Made by a program: the position numbers and the translations under genes | Shown: positions 43,632 through 52,297 of the stretch, one piece after another | Layout: each line of letters begins with the position of its first letter | How positions within the stretch are numbered: the stretch's first letter is position 1 | Origin: JAUVUV01 sp964548275 | Lineage (GTDB): Bacteria; Gemmatimonadota; Glassbacteria; GWA2-58-10 | Direction: 5' to 3' | Length of the DNA stretch: 64,000 bases | Assembly (NCBI GenBank): GCA_964548275.1 | Contig: CAZJQI010000001.1 | Location: forward strand, 87,430-151,429 | Notes under the pieces: generated by a model | The model's input: the letters and a program-made list of their open reading frames with translations, nothing else | What the model was told of the DNA's origin: nothing | Databases searched by the model: none

Positions 43632-45161
43632 ATGGCCGGGATGAAATACGATGCGATTGTAGTGGGTTTGGGCGCTGCAGGTTCAGTGGTGGTGGAGGAT
43701 CTCTCCGGGGCTGGCTGGAAAGTGCTCGCCCTGGAGGAAGGCCCGTGGTACAACCCTTTTAGGGATTTCGCCGAGGGGAGAGCGAAAAAAATACCCACAG
43801 GAATCGTCTATGAAAAAAACAGCCTGCGGCCGAATATGGTAAAAGCTGTGGGCGGGAGCATGGTTTTCTATGCCGGCGTGTTTTTCCGGATGCACGAGAA
43901 CGATTTCCGCACGCGCACCAGGTTCGGTTGCGGCTCTGACTGGCCGGTCAGCTATCAGGAACTGGCCCCGTTCTACAAAAAGGTTGAAGTATTTTCTGGC
44001 GCCTCAGGCAGCAACACCAATATTTTCGAAGCCCCGCGAGAACCCTATCCGAACCCCCCGCATCCCGTTTCCAAGGGATCCCAATATTTTGCCAGAGGAG
44101 CTCGCGCCTTGGGCTGCCATCCCGCGCCGACCCCGATGTCGATCCTTTCCCGTCCATACAACGGCAGGCCAGCCTGCACCTATTGCACAATGTGCGGCCA
44201 GGGCTGCATGGTTGGGGACAAAAGTTCGCCGGAGATGACTTATATCCCTGCGGCGATAAAACATGGCGCCGATATCAGGGCGAACCACAAGGTGTTGACC
44301 ATTGAAACCAGTAATACCGGGAGGGTAACGGGAGTCGTATTCAAGGATCAGGACGGAATCAGGCATAAGGCCCACTCCGACCTGGTAATACTCTGCGGCA
44401 GTGCTCTGCTTAACCCAACACTTCTGATGCGCAGCCGCGGGCCGGCCCATCCAGAGGGCCTGGGCGCCCGCAGCGGACTGCTCGGGAAATATCTCATGTG
44501 TCATGTCGGTGGTCGTTACATGGCACGTTTCCCGGAGCCAGTCAACGGTTTCATGGGGATCAGCGGCGGGGTTAACGTGCAGGATTTTTATGATGGCGCT
44601 CCGGGGGCCGGTTTCCACCGTGGTTACACCCTGTACGTTTCTCTGTTGCCCGGTCCTCCGGCCCTGTTTGCCGACTGGTATTTGGAAAACTGGGGGGAGG
44701 AACTGGTGGCTATAATGAACTCCTACAACCGGATGATCCGCCTGGCCGTGGTCGGCGAGGACCAGGCCCATATTACGAACATGGTCACCCCGGATCCTGA
44801 ACTCACCGACGAGGATGGCTTTCCGAGGCCACGGGTTGTGTACCGCCGAACCGAAAACGAACTGAACCTGTTCAGCAATGCAATTGATACCGCGCGAAAA
44901 ATCTGTCGGGCAGGCGGTGCTGATGACTGGGAATTCTTTCACATCTCCGACAGTAGCGCTCATCCGCTGGGTACCTGCCGTATGGGCGATGATCCCGACA
45001 AAAGTGTTGTGGACCGCTGGGGTGCCTGTCATGACGTCCCGGGCCTGTATATCTGCGACGGCAGTATTTTCCCTACTTCCGCCGCGGTTAACCCCGCGTT
45101 GACAATCATGGCCCTGGCTTCTCGCACGGCCCATCGTTTGATCCGAAAGCGTGGCAGTTGA
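43632..45161 (+). CDS. GMC-family FAD oxidoreductase (gluconate dehydrogenase-type)
   Basis: 509 residues from ATG 43632 (GGGAG precedes it). The FAD-binding GLGAAG motif (Gly12, Gly14, Gly17) follows the first strand; other family signatures are AVGGSMVFYAGVFFRMHE, HPLGTCRMG (with the likely catalytic His) and NPALTIMALASR. Four cysteines, Cys182, 185, 188 and 192 in CTYCTMCGQGC, form a ferredoxin-like cluster, as in FAD dehydrogenases that hold an iron-sulfur centre. It oxidises an alcohol or sugar group; the specific substrate is unknown. With subunit 3 and the cytochrome it forms a periplasmic respiratory dehydrogenase. It has no signal peptide of its own, fitting piggyback Tat export. 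Confidence 0.9.
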   Translation: MAGMKYDAIVVGLGAAGSVVVEDLSGAGWKVLALEEGPWYNPFRDFAEGRAKKIPTGIVYEKNSLRPNMVKAVGGSMVFYAGVFFRMHENDFRTRTRFGCGSDWPVSYQELAPFYKKVEVFSGASGSNTNIFEAPREPYPNPPHPVSKGSQYFARGARALGCHPAPTPMSILSRPYNGRPACTYCTMCGQGCMVGDKSSPEMTYIPAAIKHGADIRANHKVLTIETSNTGRVTGVVFKDQDGIRHKAHSDLVILCGSALLNPTLLMRSRGPAHPEGLGARSGLLGKYLMCHVGGRYMARFPEPVNGFMGISGGVNVQDFYDGAPGAGFHRGYTLYVSLLPGPPALFADWYLENWGEELVAIMNSYNRMIRLAVVGEDQAHITNMVTPDPELTDEDGFPRPRVVYRRTENELNLFSNAIDTARKICRAGGADDWEFFHISDSSAHPLGTCRMGDDPDKSVVDRWGACHDVPGLYICDGSIFPTSAAVNPALTIMALASRTAHRLIRKRGS

Positions 45162-45284
45162 ACTGTTTAAATCAAGTTCGCCGAGAGATACCGGAGAATT
45201 TGCGCTGATCAGGGTGCTAGTCGATGTAAAAAACCAGAAAGAAAAGATAAGGCTTTAATAAAAGGATTATCAAAGGGGCTTTAA

Positions 45285-45863
45285 ATGTCTATCGGTATGA
45301 CGTGCCTATTGGTGTTTATTTTATCGCTGGGTGTCCTGTTCGTTGCAATTCTGGTCATCCGACGCCAGCGGATGCTTGCGGAAAAGAAATCCCAGTATCT
45401 GGCTTGCATGAAGCAACGGGATTATCATCAGAGGCGTTTTAAGGCTTGCCAGGTGGATATTGAAAAGTTGAGAGCGAGTTATAACAGCTTACTGCGGGAT
45501 TTGAATCTCCTGCTCATCGAAATGGGAAAAAAGAAAAAAGAGATTAAGGAAATCCTGGAAGTTCTGAAAGAGGAATCCAAGGGTGTTGACGGTCAGGTGG
45601 AGCAGGATTTAACAAGGATTATCGAACGCCGCAAAGGCATGCTCAAAAAAGACTGGCAAGAATTTAACGGAAAAAAAACGTCCTATCTGGAAAAACTAAA
45701 GCAGGCGATTTCTGACAGGCAGTCCATGAATGGATATATCATGAGAAAGGAAGAAGAATTCAAGAAATGGAGCGAACTTGAGGCCCGCCTTCAACAACTT
45801 AAAAAAGAGTACGCGCGGATGGTGCGCAACCCGATCATACCGTTCGGTAAAAAGAAATCTTAA
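45285..45863 (+). CDS. Single-TM coiled-coil protein
   Basis: 192 residues: an N-terminal transmembrane helix (residues 5-25), then a long basic/acidic coiled coil (about 30-180) rich in Lys, Glu and Leu (LRDLNLLLIEMGKKKKEIKE, RLQQLKKEYARMVRNP). No known domain. The 3' end overlaps the stop of a small minus-strand gene by three bases. A cytoplasmic or periplasmic spacer role is possible; topology suggests the coil is cytoplasmic by the positive-inside rule. Confidence 0.7.
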   Translation: MSIGMTCLLVFILSLGVLFVAILVIRRQRMLAEKKSQYLACMKQRDYHQRRFKACQVDIEKLRASYNSLLRDLNLLLIEMGKKKKEIKEILEVLKEESKGVDGQVEQDLTRIIERRKGMLKKDWQEFNGKKTSYLEKLKQAISDRQSMNGYIMRKEEEFKKWSELEARLQQLKKEYARMVRNPIIPFGKKKS

Positions 45864-46009
45864 TCACCGGGCCGGGTACTTCGGCTTTTTTCCTGCTTGA
45901 CTTTTCTTTCATGCAACAGGTGCATGAATTCTTTCAGGGGGACGTAAACCCACACGATCAGGATTATCAGGCCGATAGCCCAGATGCTCCAGGTAACCCA
46001 GTCGAACAT
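45860..46009 (-). CDS. 49-aa single-TM small membrane protein
   Basis: ATG at 46007-46009 follows a GGGAG box on the minus strand by eight bases. The 49-residue product begins MFDWVTWSIWAIGLIILIVW, one strongly hydrophobic tryptophan-rich helix, followed by a basic amphipathic tail (FMHLLHERKVKQEKSR). The TAA at 45860-45862 overlaps the convergent coiled-coil gene's stop. Ribosome binding site, length and hydrophobic/basic layout all fit a real small protein of the kind that regulates membrane complexes. Family unknown. Confidence 0.65.
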   Translation of the reverse strand: MFDWVTWSIWAIGLIILIVWVYVPLKEFMHLLHERKVKQEKSRSTRPGD

Positions 46010-46296
46010 AGTTAAGCTCCCGGATAAATTTCTTGATTAAAAATCTTTCCCTTTGACGGCGATCCTATCACATTGCAGCAACACAACTTTAAACTTAAGC
46101 TAACATTATAGGATAATTTATGCAAGCTTATGCCTGATCGATCCACGATGGCATGCCCGTGCAGCGGCTCGGCCTGCTTTGGAAGGGAGGGCAGGTTTCT
46201 AAAAGTTTCCCTTTTACTTGTTTTGATAAACTGAATTCTTAAAGTTCTCGAAAAAAATATTTATTACACAAAATGTATCGACGTTGATAGGTAAAT

Positions 46297-46854
46297 ATGC
46301 GCTTGCGTTTTACAAACGCCCAAAATTCAAAGATGGATTTCATTGGAAGAGCCCTGCAGGCATTATTCATGCTTCTGCTGCTTACTTGTTCCGGATCGTT
46401 CGCTCAGCTCGAAAAGGGCATTAACAGGCTGGGCTTTGAGTTTGATGTCGATGCCACCGCAGAATTAAACCGCAAAAGCATCAGATTTGACATTGGCGAC
46501 ATGATTACCGATCATATTGAACTGGATGTGGGCATTGGTTCTTTATTAGACGACGGGATGCCGATCTCCGGTGTTATTATCCAATGTGGAACGATATATC
46601 ATTTTCTGCCAAAGGGAAAAACTATCCCAGGAGTCGGGGCTTCATTAGCTCTACCGCTTTATTGGCTTGAAAAGAACACCAGTGTCATTTTGAATATGGC
46701 ATTCAACCTCGATTTCTTTGTATCCCGAAAATGGTCGCTGAACATTAAAGCGGGCTATGAAAGAGAATATCGCGGCGCACGGACCGGGAATGTAAACAGG
46801 GATTGGGTATCCATGCAAATCGGGATGTATAGATTACTGGGTCGCAAAGATTAG
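46297..46854 (+). CDS. Exported beta-barrel-like protein
   Basis: 185 residues, with a signal peptide in about residues 13-36 (LQALFMLLLLTCSGSFAQ). ATG 46333 is an alternative start, closer to the signal peptide. The mature part alternates hydrophobic and polar residues (FEFDVDATAELN, SIRFDIGDMITDHIELDVG, SLNIKAGYEREYRGA), as in small outer-membrane barrels. It does not end in an aromatic residue. Family not recognised; similar in type to the barrel at 2284-2796 but not obviously homologous. Confidence 0.6.
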   Translation: MRLRFTNAQNSKMDFIGRALQALFMLLLLTCSGSFAQLEKGINRLGFEFDVDATAELNRKSIRFDIGDMITDHIELDVGIGSLLDDGMPISGVIIQCGTIYHFLPKGKTIPGVGASLALPLYWLEKNTSVILNMAFNLDFFVSRKWSLNIKAGYEREYRGARTGNVNRDWVSMQIGMYRLLGRKD

Positions 46855-47046
46855 AATAATTCTAATCGCTTGTTTGATACTTTACATTAACCCCGGACAA
46901 CTTTGCTGTAACGTCAACCTGTTGAAAAAAACGGGAAATCTATCTTAAACGTCCCTGCTCATCTTCAAATAGTTTATCAGATTTAAAATTAACGGATGTC
47001 TGTTTACTTTGACGCTGTTTCAGGAGATGATAACTGGAGATGGCTT

Positions 47047-47703
47047 GTGTTCGAAGCAGTGCTGTACGATCTGGACGGATTGATTGTAGATTCCGAGCCG
47101 CTGCACGGGATAGCCTCTGAGAAGGCTCTCAATATTTACGGCCGTACTCTGAGCGAGATTCCCGAAAGCGTGCGCAATTCTTTTTACGGCAAAAGGGTGG
47201 CGGATGTGGCTGCAGGTATAGTTGAAAGCCTGAGCCTCCCGGTCAGTCCCGAGCGGTTCGCCGGGGAGCGCCAGAAGATTTTCATGCAGTTGATCGATGA
47301 GGGAATCGAGCTTATGCCAGCTATGGAGGAATCTCTCGCTCTTTTCGAAAAAATGTGTCTGAAAAAAGCGGTCGTCTCCTCGGGCGACAAGGAGTATGTG
47401 TACCGTATAATGGAGCTGACCGGCCTGGCCCAAAAATTTGAGGCCGTGATTACTGGCAACGATGTTACCCGTGGCAAACCCGATCCCCAGTGTTATCTTC
47501 TCGCTGCCCGTAAGCTGGGAATCGCGCCGGAAAAATGCCTGGTTCTCGAGGATGCTTACGCGGGTATCTGTGCCGCCCTGGCTGCCGGGATGAAAGTAAT
47601 CGGTGTCGAAAATCTTTTTAACGACCAGTTCGATGGAGCCCACATAGTAGTCCGCTCTCTCGGCGATATCGATGAAAATGTTCTGGCTTCTCTTCAAGAG
47701 TAG
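47047..47703 (+). CDS. HAD-family phosphatase, beta-phosphoglucomutase-like
   Basis: 218 residues. GTG 47047 is chosen because the catalytic strand starts directly after it and GGAG lies eight bases before; ATG 46996 is an alternative. HAD motifs are clear: motif I YDLDGLIVDSEP (nucleophile Asp and acid/base Asp), motif II VVSSGD, and motif III/IV GKPDPQCYLLAAR with VLEDAYAGI. The helical cap is of the small C1 type used by beta-phosphoglucomutase and related sugar phosphatases. Substrate not predictable. It is unlinked to its neighbours in function. Confidence 0.85.
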   Translation: MFEAVLYDLDGLIVDSEPLHGIASEKALNIYGRTLSEIPESVRNSFYGKRVADVAAGIVESLSLPVSPERFAGERQKIFMQLIDEGIELMPAMEESLALFEKMCLKKAVVSSGDKEYVYRIMELTGLAQKFEAVITGNDVTRGKPDPQCYLLAARKLGIAPEKCLVLEDAYAGICAALAAGMKVIGVENLFNDQFDGAHIVVRSLGDIDENVLASLQE

Positions 47704-47874
47704 GGCAAATCAATAGAAAATGCCTTTCCGGATTGTATAAGGCGAGAAAAGGTTGATTTTTCCTTCATCTGCATTAAGTTCTGTCGAGTCCATCAAGAGC
47801 AATCAGAACAGAGTGCTGATTTTTTGAAATAGCCGAATTTGAAAGCTGAATTAACTTTGATAAGGGGTGGCAAC

Positions 47875-48039
47875 ATGCAAAAGTGGATCTGTGATGTCTG
47901 CGAATGGGTGTACGATCCGGCCGAGGGCGACCCGACGCAGGGGATAGAGCCCGGAACTCCCTTTGAGGATCTTCCCGATGACTGGGTTTGTCCGGCTTGC
48001 GGAGTAGGCAAGGAAGATTTCAGCCTGCTTGAAGAATAA
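47875..48039 (+). CDS. Rubredoxin
   Basis: 54 residues from ATG 47875, which follows AAGGGG. The four iron ligands are in CDVC (Cys6, Cys9) and CPAC (Cys39, Cys42) with standard rubredoxin spacing and the family pattern WVYDPAEGDPTQGI. A one-electron carrier that usually serves oxygen/peroxide-reducing or alkane-type enzymes; no obvious partner lies adjacent. Confidence 0.96.
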   Translation: MQKWICDVCEWVYDPAEGDPTQGIEPGTPFEDLPDDWVCPACGVGKEDFSLLEE

Positions 48040-48161
48040 TTAAATCAGCGCAGGTATTTTTTGGCGTAAAGCCCCAGGGGAAGGAATTTTCCGCGGTGGG
48101 AAGCCTCTTTCAGCGTGTCCAGGGATAGCCACCGCAAAAACGTTGAGGGGGAGATGTTTTT

Positions 48162-49262
48162 GTGTTCGACCCGCTCGAAAACCGGATGATGGCCCGCGCG
48201 CTCGAGCTTGCCGAACGCGCCATCGGGATAACTTCACCCAATCCACTGGTGGGCGCAGTGGTAGTGAAAGGCGGGTTCGAGGTGGGGGAGGGCTATCACC
48301 GGCGTGCGGGAGCACCTCATGCGGAAATCGTGGCTCTCCGGCAGGCAGGTAAAAAGGCCCGGGGAGCAACTCTTTTTGTAAATCTCGAACCCTGTTGCCA
48401 CCACGGCAGGACGCCTCCCTGCGTGGAGGCGATTATCACCTCCGGGATCGGGCGGGTGGTGGTCGCCATGCGTGATCCGAACCCCCTGGTTCGCGGACGG
48501 GGGATCAATGCCTTACGACGCGCCGGGATAAAGGTCGAGGTGGGATTGATGCGCGCCGAGGCCCGCCGGCTCAACGAGATTTTTATCCACCACATTACTA
48601 CCGGAATGCCTTTCGTGGCACTAAAACTGGCCCAGACTCTCGACGGCGCAATTGCAGCGGCTCCAGGGATGCGAACCGCTATCACCTCTTCCCCCGCTCT
48701 GCGCCTGACTCACAGATTGCGCTCAAGCTATGATGCCGTAATGGTCGGGATCTCCACCGTGCTCGCTGATGATCCGTTGCTTAACGTACGAGGTGTCCGC
48801 GGCGCAAAGCAGCCGGTAAGAGTGATCCTCGACTCACACCTGAATATCCCACCGGGGAGCAAACTTGCCGCCACTGCCGGACAATTTTCCACCCTTGTGC
48901 TATACGATCCGGCTGGCGCTGCAAAGCAGCGAATGGATGCCCTGGCCCAAAAGAAGGTTGAACTTGCGCCCGTTGAAGGGGCCTCGGGCGGCCTTTTGCC
49001 CCCGCGAGGCGTGCTTAAAATCCTGGCAAATCGTGGAATTACCAGCGTTCTGATCGAGGGCGGAAAGAGTGTCGCCACATCCTTTCTTCGGAAGGGAACA
49101 GTCCAGCGCCTGCATCTGTTTATCGCTCCCCTGCTGATGGGTGGGGCAGGGCCGCTTCACGGCCTGGGAAATCTGGGTAAGCTGCGCAAGAGACTCAAAC
49201 TCCGTGATCTCGAGCGCCGATTCGTGGGGCCGGATACCTATGTAACTGGAAGGCTGGATTGA
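48162..49262 (+). CDS. ribD: Bifunctional deaminase/reductase RibD
   Basis: 366 residues from GTG 48162 (AGGGGGAG upstream). The N-terminal deaminase carries the zinc motif HAEIVAL and PCCHHGRTPPC; the C-terminal reductase has LAQTLDGAIAA and VLIEGGKSVATSFL. Together they turn the GTP cyclohydrolase II product into 5-amino-6-ribitylamino-uracil phosphate. It heads the riboflavin operon. The 122-base leader has no FMN riboswitch consensus that I can recognise, but contains an inverted repeat GCGGTGG/CCACCGC at 48093-48135. Confidence 0.94.
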   Translation: MFDPLENRMMARALELAERAIGITSPNPLVGAVVVKGGFEVGEGYHRRAGAPHAEIVALRQAGKKARGATLFVNLEPCCHHGRTPPCVEAIITSGIGRVVVAMRDPNPLVRGRGINALRRAGIKVEVGLMRAEARRLNEIFIHHITTGMPFVALKLAQTLDGAIAAAPGMRTAITSSPALRLTHRLRSSYDAVMVGISTVLADDPLLNVRGVRGAKQPVRVILDSHLNIPPGSKLAATAGQFSTLVLYDPAGAAKQRMDALAQKKVELAPVEGASGGLLPPRGVLKILANRGITSVLIEGGKSVATSFLRKGTVQRLHLFIAPLLMGGAGPLHGLGNLGKLRKRLKLRDLERRFVGPDTYVTGRLD

Positions 49263-49320
49263 ATCTTTGGGATAATTTTTTGCCTTCAGTGGCCAAATAT
49301 GTTATTTTAAGTAACCCAAA

Positions 49321-49962
49321 ATGTTTAGCGGAATAATCGAGTATCTGGGCACCGTGTCCGCCGTGACCGGAATGGGCCAGGGAAAGAAAATGGCCATCAA
49401 GGCAGGCCACCTCGTTCAGGGAACCCGGCCCGGGGACTCCATAGCGGTAAATGGAGTCTGTCTGACCGTAATCTCTGTCAATGAAAGCCTTCTCGAGGTG
49501 GAGGCGGTAGCCGAGACTCTCTCGAAAACCAATCTGGGAGAGCTCACCCGTGGCAGCCGTGTAAACCTCGAACGGTCGCTTCAAGCCGAGGGCAGGATAC
49601 ACGGGCACTGGGTTCTGGGGCATGTGGATACCACAACGCGAATTGCCGGGATCCAACGGCTGCCGGAAAGCGTGTTGATGAGCTTCGAGTTCAACGATGA
49701 AATAAGGCCGTTTATCATGGCTCGCGGTTCGATTGCTGTGGATGGAGTGAGTCTGACAGTGGCCCGGCTGGATGAATCCACTTTTACATGTTCGCTGATC
49801 AGTTACACTCTCTCGCACACCAACCTGGGGGGACGGGAGCTCGGCCACAGGGTAAATATTGAAACGGATATTATCGGCAAATACGTAGTAAGGACACTGG
49901 GAAGAATGGGACAGGGCGGAAGTGGAATCACCGGGGATAAACTTCGTAACTGGGGATATTGA
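49321..49962 (+). CDS. ribE: Riboflavin synthase RibE (alpha chain)
   Basis: 213 residues with the typical duplicated lumazine-binding domain: MFSGIIEYLGTV ... GDSIAVNGVCLTV in the first half and GSIAVDGVSLTVARL in the second. It dismutates two lumazine molecules to riboflavin. The 58-base gap from ribD and the overlap of the next frame point to one operon. Confidence 0.95.
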   Translation: MFSGIIEYLGTVSAVTGMGQGKKMAIKAGHLVQGTRPGDSIAVNGVCLTVISVNESLLEVEAVAETLSKTNLGELTRGSRVNLERSLQAEGRIHGHWVLGHVDTTTRIAGIQRLPESVLMSFEFNDEIRPFIMARGSIAVDGVSLTVARLDESTFTCSLISYTLSHTNLGGRELGHRVNIETDIIGKYVVRTLGRMGQGGSGITGDKLRNWGY

Positions 49963-49991
49963 AAACCCTGAACGTTTCACATGGATGTAGT

Positions 49992-51242
49992 ATGGTGAAA
50001 GAATACAACAGAATGGCGGCCATCGAGGAAGTTATCGAGCACCTGGGCGAGGGCGGAATGGCTATCCTGGTCGATGACGAGCACCGGGAAAACGAGGGTG
50101 ACTTCATTATGGCCGCTGAAAAAATCACCCCGGAGGCGGTTAATTTCATGGCCCGCCGTGGCAGGGGCATTATCTGTATATCCCTGACCGAGAAGCGGGC
50201 TGATGAACTTCATTTAGAGCCGATGGTAGGTTCGAACACCTCGCGCCACGGAACCTCTTTTACCGTGAGCGTTGACCTGAAAGCGGGAACATCCACAGGT
50301 ATCTCGGCCCATGACCGCGCCGCCACGATCGAGGCGCTGTGCGATCCCCGCACTGCGCCGGACGACCTGGCCCGTCCCGGGCATATCTTTCCGTTGCGGG
50401 CCAAGGAGGGCGGAGTACTTCGCCGTGCAGGCCATACAGAAGCTAGCACCGATCTGGCGCACCTGGCCGGGTTTCAACCTGTTGGGGTGCTCTGCGAGAT
50501 CATGGACGAAGACGGCACTATGGCCCGTCTGCCACGACTGTTTGAGATCGCCAGAGAATTCAACATGTCGGTGGCCTCGATCCAGGATCTGATCAACTAT
50601 CGCAGGACCAGGGAAAAAATTGTCCAGTGCACCGCCAGAACAGTCCTGCCCACTGCTTTCGGCAAGTTTGATATGTTTCTTTATGAAACAACATATAGTG
50701 AAGATGCCCACCTGGCCCTGGTCTGCGGACATGTCGCCGGCAAGAAAGACGTCCTGGTCCGGGTCCACAGCTCCTGCCTGACCGGGGACGCGCTGGCCAG
50801 CCTGCGTTGCGACTGCCGCTATCAGCTTCACACTGCGATGAAAATGATACAGCAGGAGGGCCAGGGAGTGCTGGTTTATCTCAACCAGGAAGGCCGCGGA
50901 ATAGGCCTGTCTCCCAAGATCAAGGCTTACGAACTGCAGGATAAGGGCCTGGATACGGTGCAGGCTAATATCGCACTTGGCTTCGCCGATGACGAGCGGG
51001 ACTATGGGGTGGGGATCCAGATTCTGAAAGACCTGGGTTTAAGCAGTATACGCCTGATGACTAATAACCCCAAAAAGGTAGATGCATTCATCTACTCTGG
51101 CTACGGCTTGATCGTGACCGAGCAGGTGCCAATCGAGCAAGACCCCAACGAGTTCAACAAGGATTATCTCGAAACCAAGCGGGAGCGGATGGGACACAGG
51201 CTGCACAAGCTGGACGAAGCCAAAAGGCCTAAAGAAGACTGA
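49992..51242 (+). CDS. ribBA: DHBP synthase / GTP cyclohydrolase II RibBA
   Basis: 416 residues from ATG 49992; the frame itself is open from TTG 49959. The N-terminal domain has the DHBP synthase active site VDDEHRENEGDF and RAGHTEASTDLA. The C-terminal GTP cyclohydrolase II zinc site is SSCLTGDALASLRCDC, with YLNQEGRGIGL following. The usual HSEC reads HSSC here, a small departure near the zinc ligand. The enzyme makes both riboflavin precursors. Followed by ribH 38 bp later. Confidence 0.95.
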   Translation: MVKEYNRMAAIEEVIEHLGEGGMAILVDDEHRENEGDFIMAAEKITPEAVNFMARRGRGIICISLTEKRADELHLEPMVGSNTSRHGTSFTVSVDLKAGTSTGISAHDRAATIEALCDPRTAPDDLARPGHIFPLRAKEGGVLRRAGHTEASTDLAHLAGFQPVGVLCEIMDEDGTMARLPRLFEIAREFNMSVASIQDLINYRRTREKIVQCTARTVLPTAFGKFDMFLYETTYSEDAHLALVCGHVAGKKDVLVRVHSSCLTGDALASLRCDCRYQLHTAMKMIQQEGQGVLVYLNQEGRGIGLSPKIKAYELQDKGLDTVQANIALGFADDERDYGVGIQILKDLGLSSIRLMTNNPKKVDAFIYSGYGLIVTEQVPIEQDPNEFNKDYLETKRERMGHRLHKLDEAKRPKED

Positions 51243-51280
51243 AGAATTGCTTTCCCGATTTAACTTCCAGGGGAGGTTCT

Positions 51281-51751
51281 ATGCCCAAGATGTTTGAAGG
51301 TAAACTTGACGCCAGGGGAAAACGCGTAGCACTGGTTGTTTCCCGTTTTAACGATCTCGTAACTAGCCGGCTGACCTCCGGAGCGCTCGACTGTTTGATT
51401 CGCCATGGCGCCAGCGAGGGTAATATCTCGATTTTCAAGGTCCCCGGTTCGTTTGAGATCAGTCCGCTGTGCAAAAAACTTGCAAAATCGAAAAATTTTG
51501 ACGCCGTTATTGCCATCGGTACGGTTATCCGCGGCGATACACCCCATTTCGACTATATCGCCCGGGAAGTGGCCAAGGGAGTTGCCCAGGCCGCTATGGA
51601 ATCAGAGATGCCGGTTGTGTTGGGAGTGTTGACCACCGATACCCTCGAACAGGCGCTGGAACGGGCCGGGGCGAAAGCAGGAAACAAAGGGGCAGAGGCG
51701 GCCCTGTCCGCAATAGAGCTGATGAGCCTCTACTCGAGCGGGGCTTTTTAA
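51281..51751 (+). CDS. ribH: Lumazine synthase RibH
   Basis: 156 residues with family motifs VSRFNDLVTSRLTSGALDCL, FKVPGSFEISPL and IGTVIRGDTPHFDYIAREVA (catalytic His). It joins the ribityl-uracil and butanone phosphate to lumazine and forms 60-subunit or pentamer shells. The AGGGGAGG box sits just ahead of the start. Confidence 0.96.
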   Translation: MPKMFEGKLDARGKRVALVVSRFNDLVTSRLTSGALDCLIRHGASEGNISIFKVPGSFEISPLCKKLAKSKNFDAVIAIGTVIRGDTPHFDYIAREVAKGVAQAAMESEMPVVLGVLTTDTLEQALERAGAKAGNKGAEAALSAIELMSLYSSGAF

Positions 51752-51836
51752 GCCTGCTCCTCCCCCGGAAATGCCGGTTTTGCTGAAGCGAATGCATTTA
51801 TTTAGCGGGACATCATAGTTCTAAATATCCCAGCTC

Positions 51837-52289
51837 ATGAGAAAACGCACCAAGTCCAGGGTCTGGGCCGTGCAGGCAGCTTATAGCAATTTGCTCAGCG
51901 GTAAGGGGATGGACCGGACTCTGGAAGAGTTTTTCAACTGGCGCCGGATCGGTTCGGGTAACCGCGAGTTTACGAAAAACCTTCTCTCAGCGCTCGAGAC
52001 ACACCTGGAAGAGGTAGACTCCCTGCTTGCCGCCCACCTGGAAAACTGGTCTCCCGTTCGTCTCGCCCTCCTGGACCGGATCATTATCCGGCTCGCGGTG
52101 ACCGAGTTTCTGTATTTCGAAGACATTCCATCCAAAGTTACGATCAACGAATATGTTGGACTTGCGCACCTGTTCGGAACCGATGATTCCCCGAGATTCG
52201 TCAACGGAGTGCTGGACGCGGTGCGCAGAACTATCAGTGAAAAAAGCGGGAAACCCGAGCTCCAGCCGAATTCCAGTCAGGGAGGCTGA
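51837..52289 (+). CDS. nusB: Transcription antitermination factor NusB
   Basis: 150 residues of all-helical NusB fold: RKRTKSRVWAVQAAYSNLLS at the start and LALLDRIIIRLAVTEFLYFE, IPSKVTINEYVGLAHLFGTD, RFVNGVLDAV toward the end. NusB binds boxA RNA with NusE in rRNA antitermination. The ribH-nusB order is the common arrangement in many bacteria. Confidence 0.95.
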   Translation: MRKRTKSRVWAVQAAYSNLLSGKGMDRTLEEFFNWRRIGSGNREFTKNLLSALETHLEEVDSLLAAHLENWSPVRLALLDRIIIRLAVTEFLYFEDIPSKVTINEYVGLAHLFGTDDSPRFVNGVLDAVRRTISEKSGKPELQPNSSQGG

Positions 52290-52297
52290 ACCTCACC

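Noticed and set aside
44004..45134. 376-codon minus-strand frame
   Set aside because: Opposite the GMC oxidoreductase gene, which has firm motifs; shadow frame.
48040..48161. FMN riboswitch before ribD
   Set aside because: The conserved FMN aptamer core blocks are not present in this leader.
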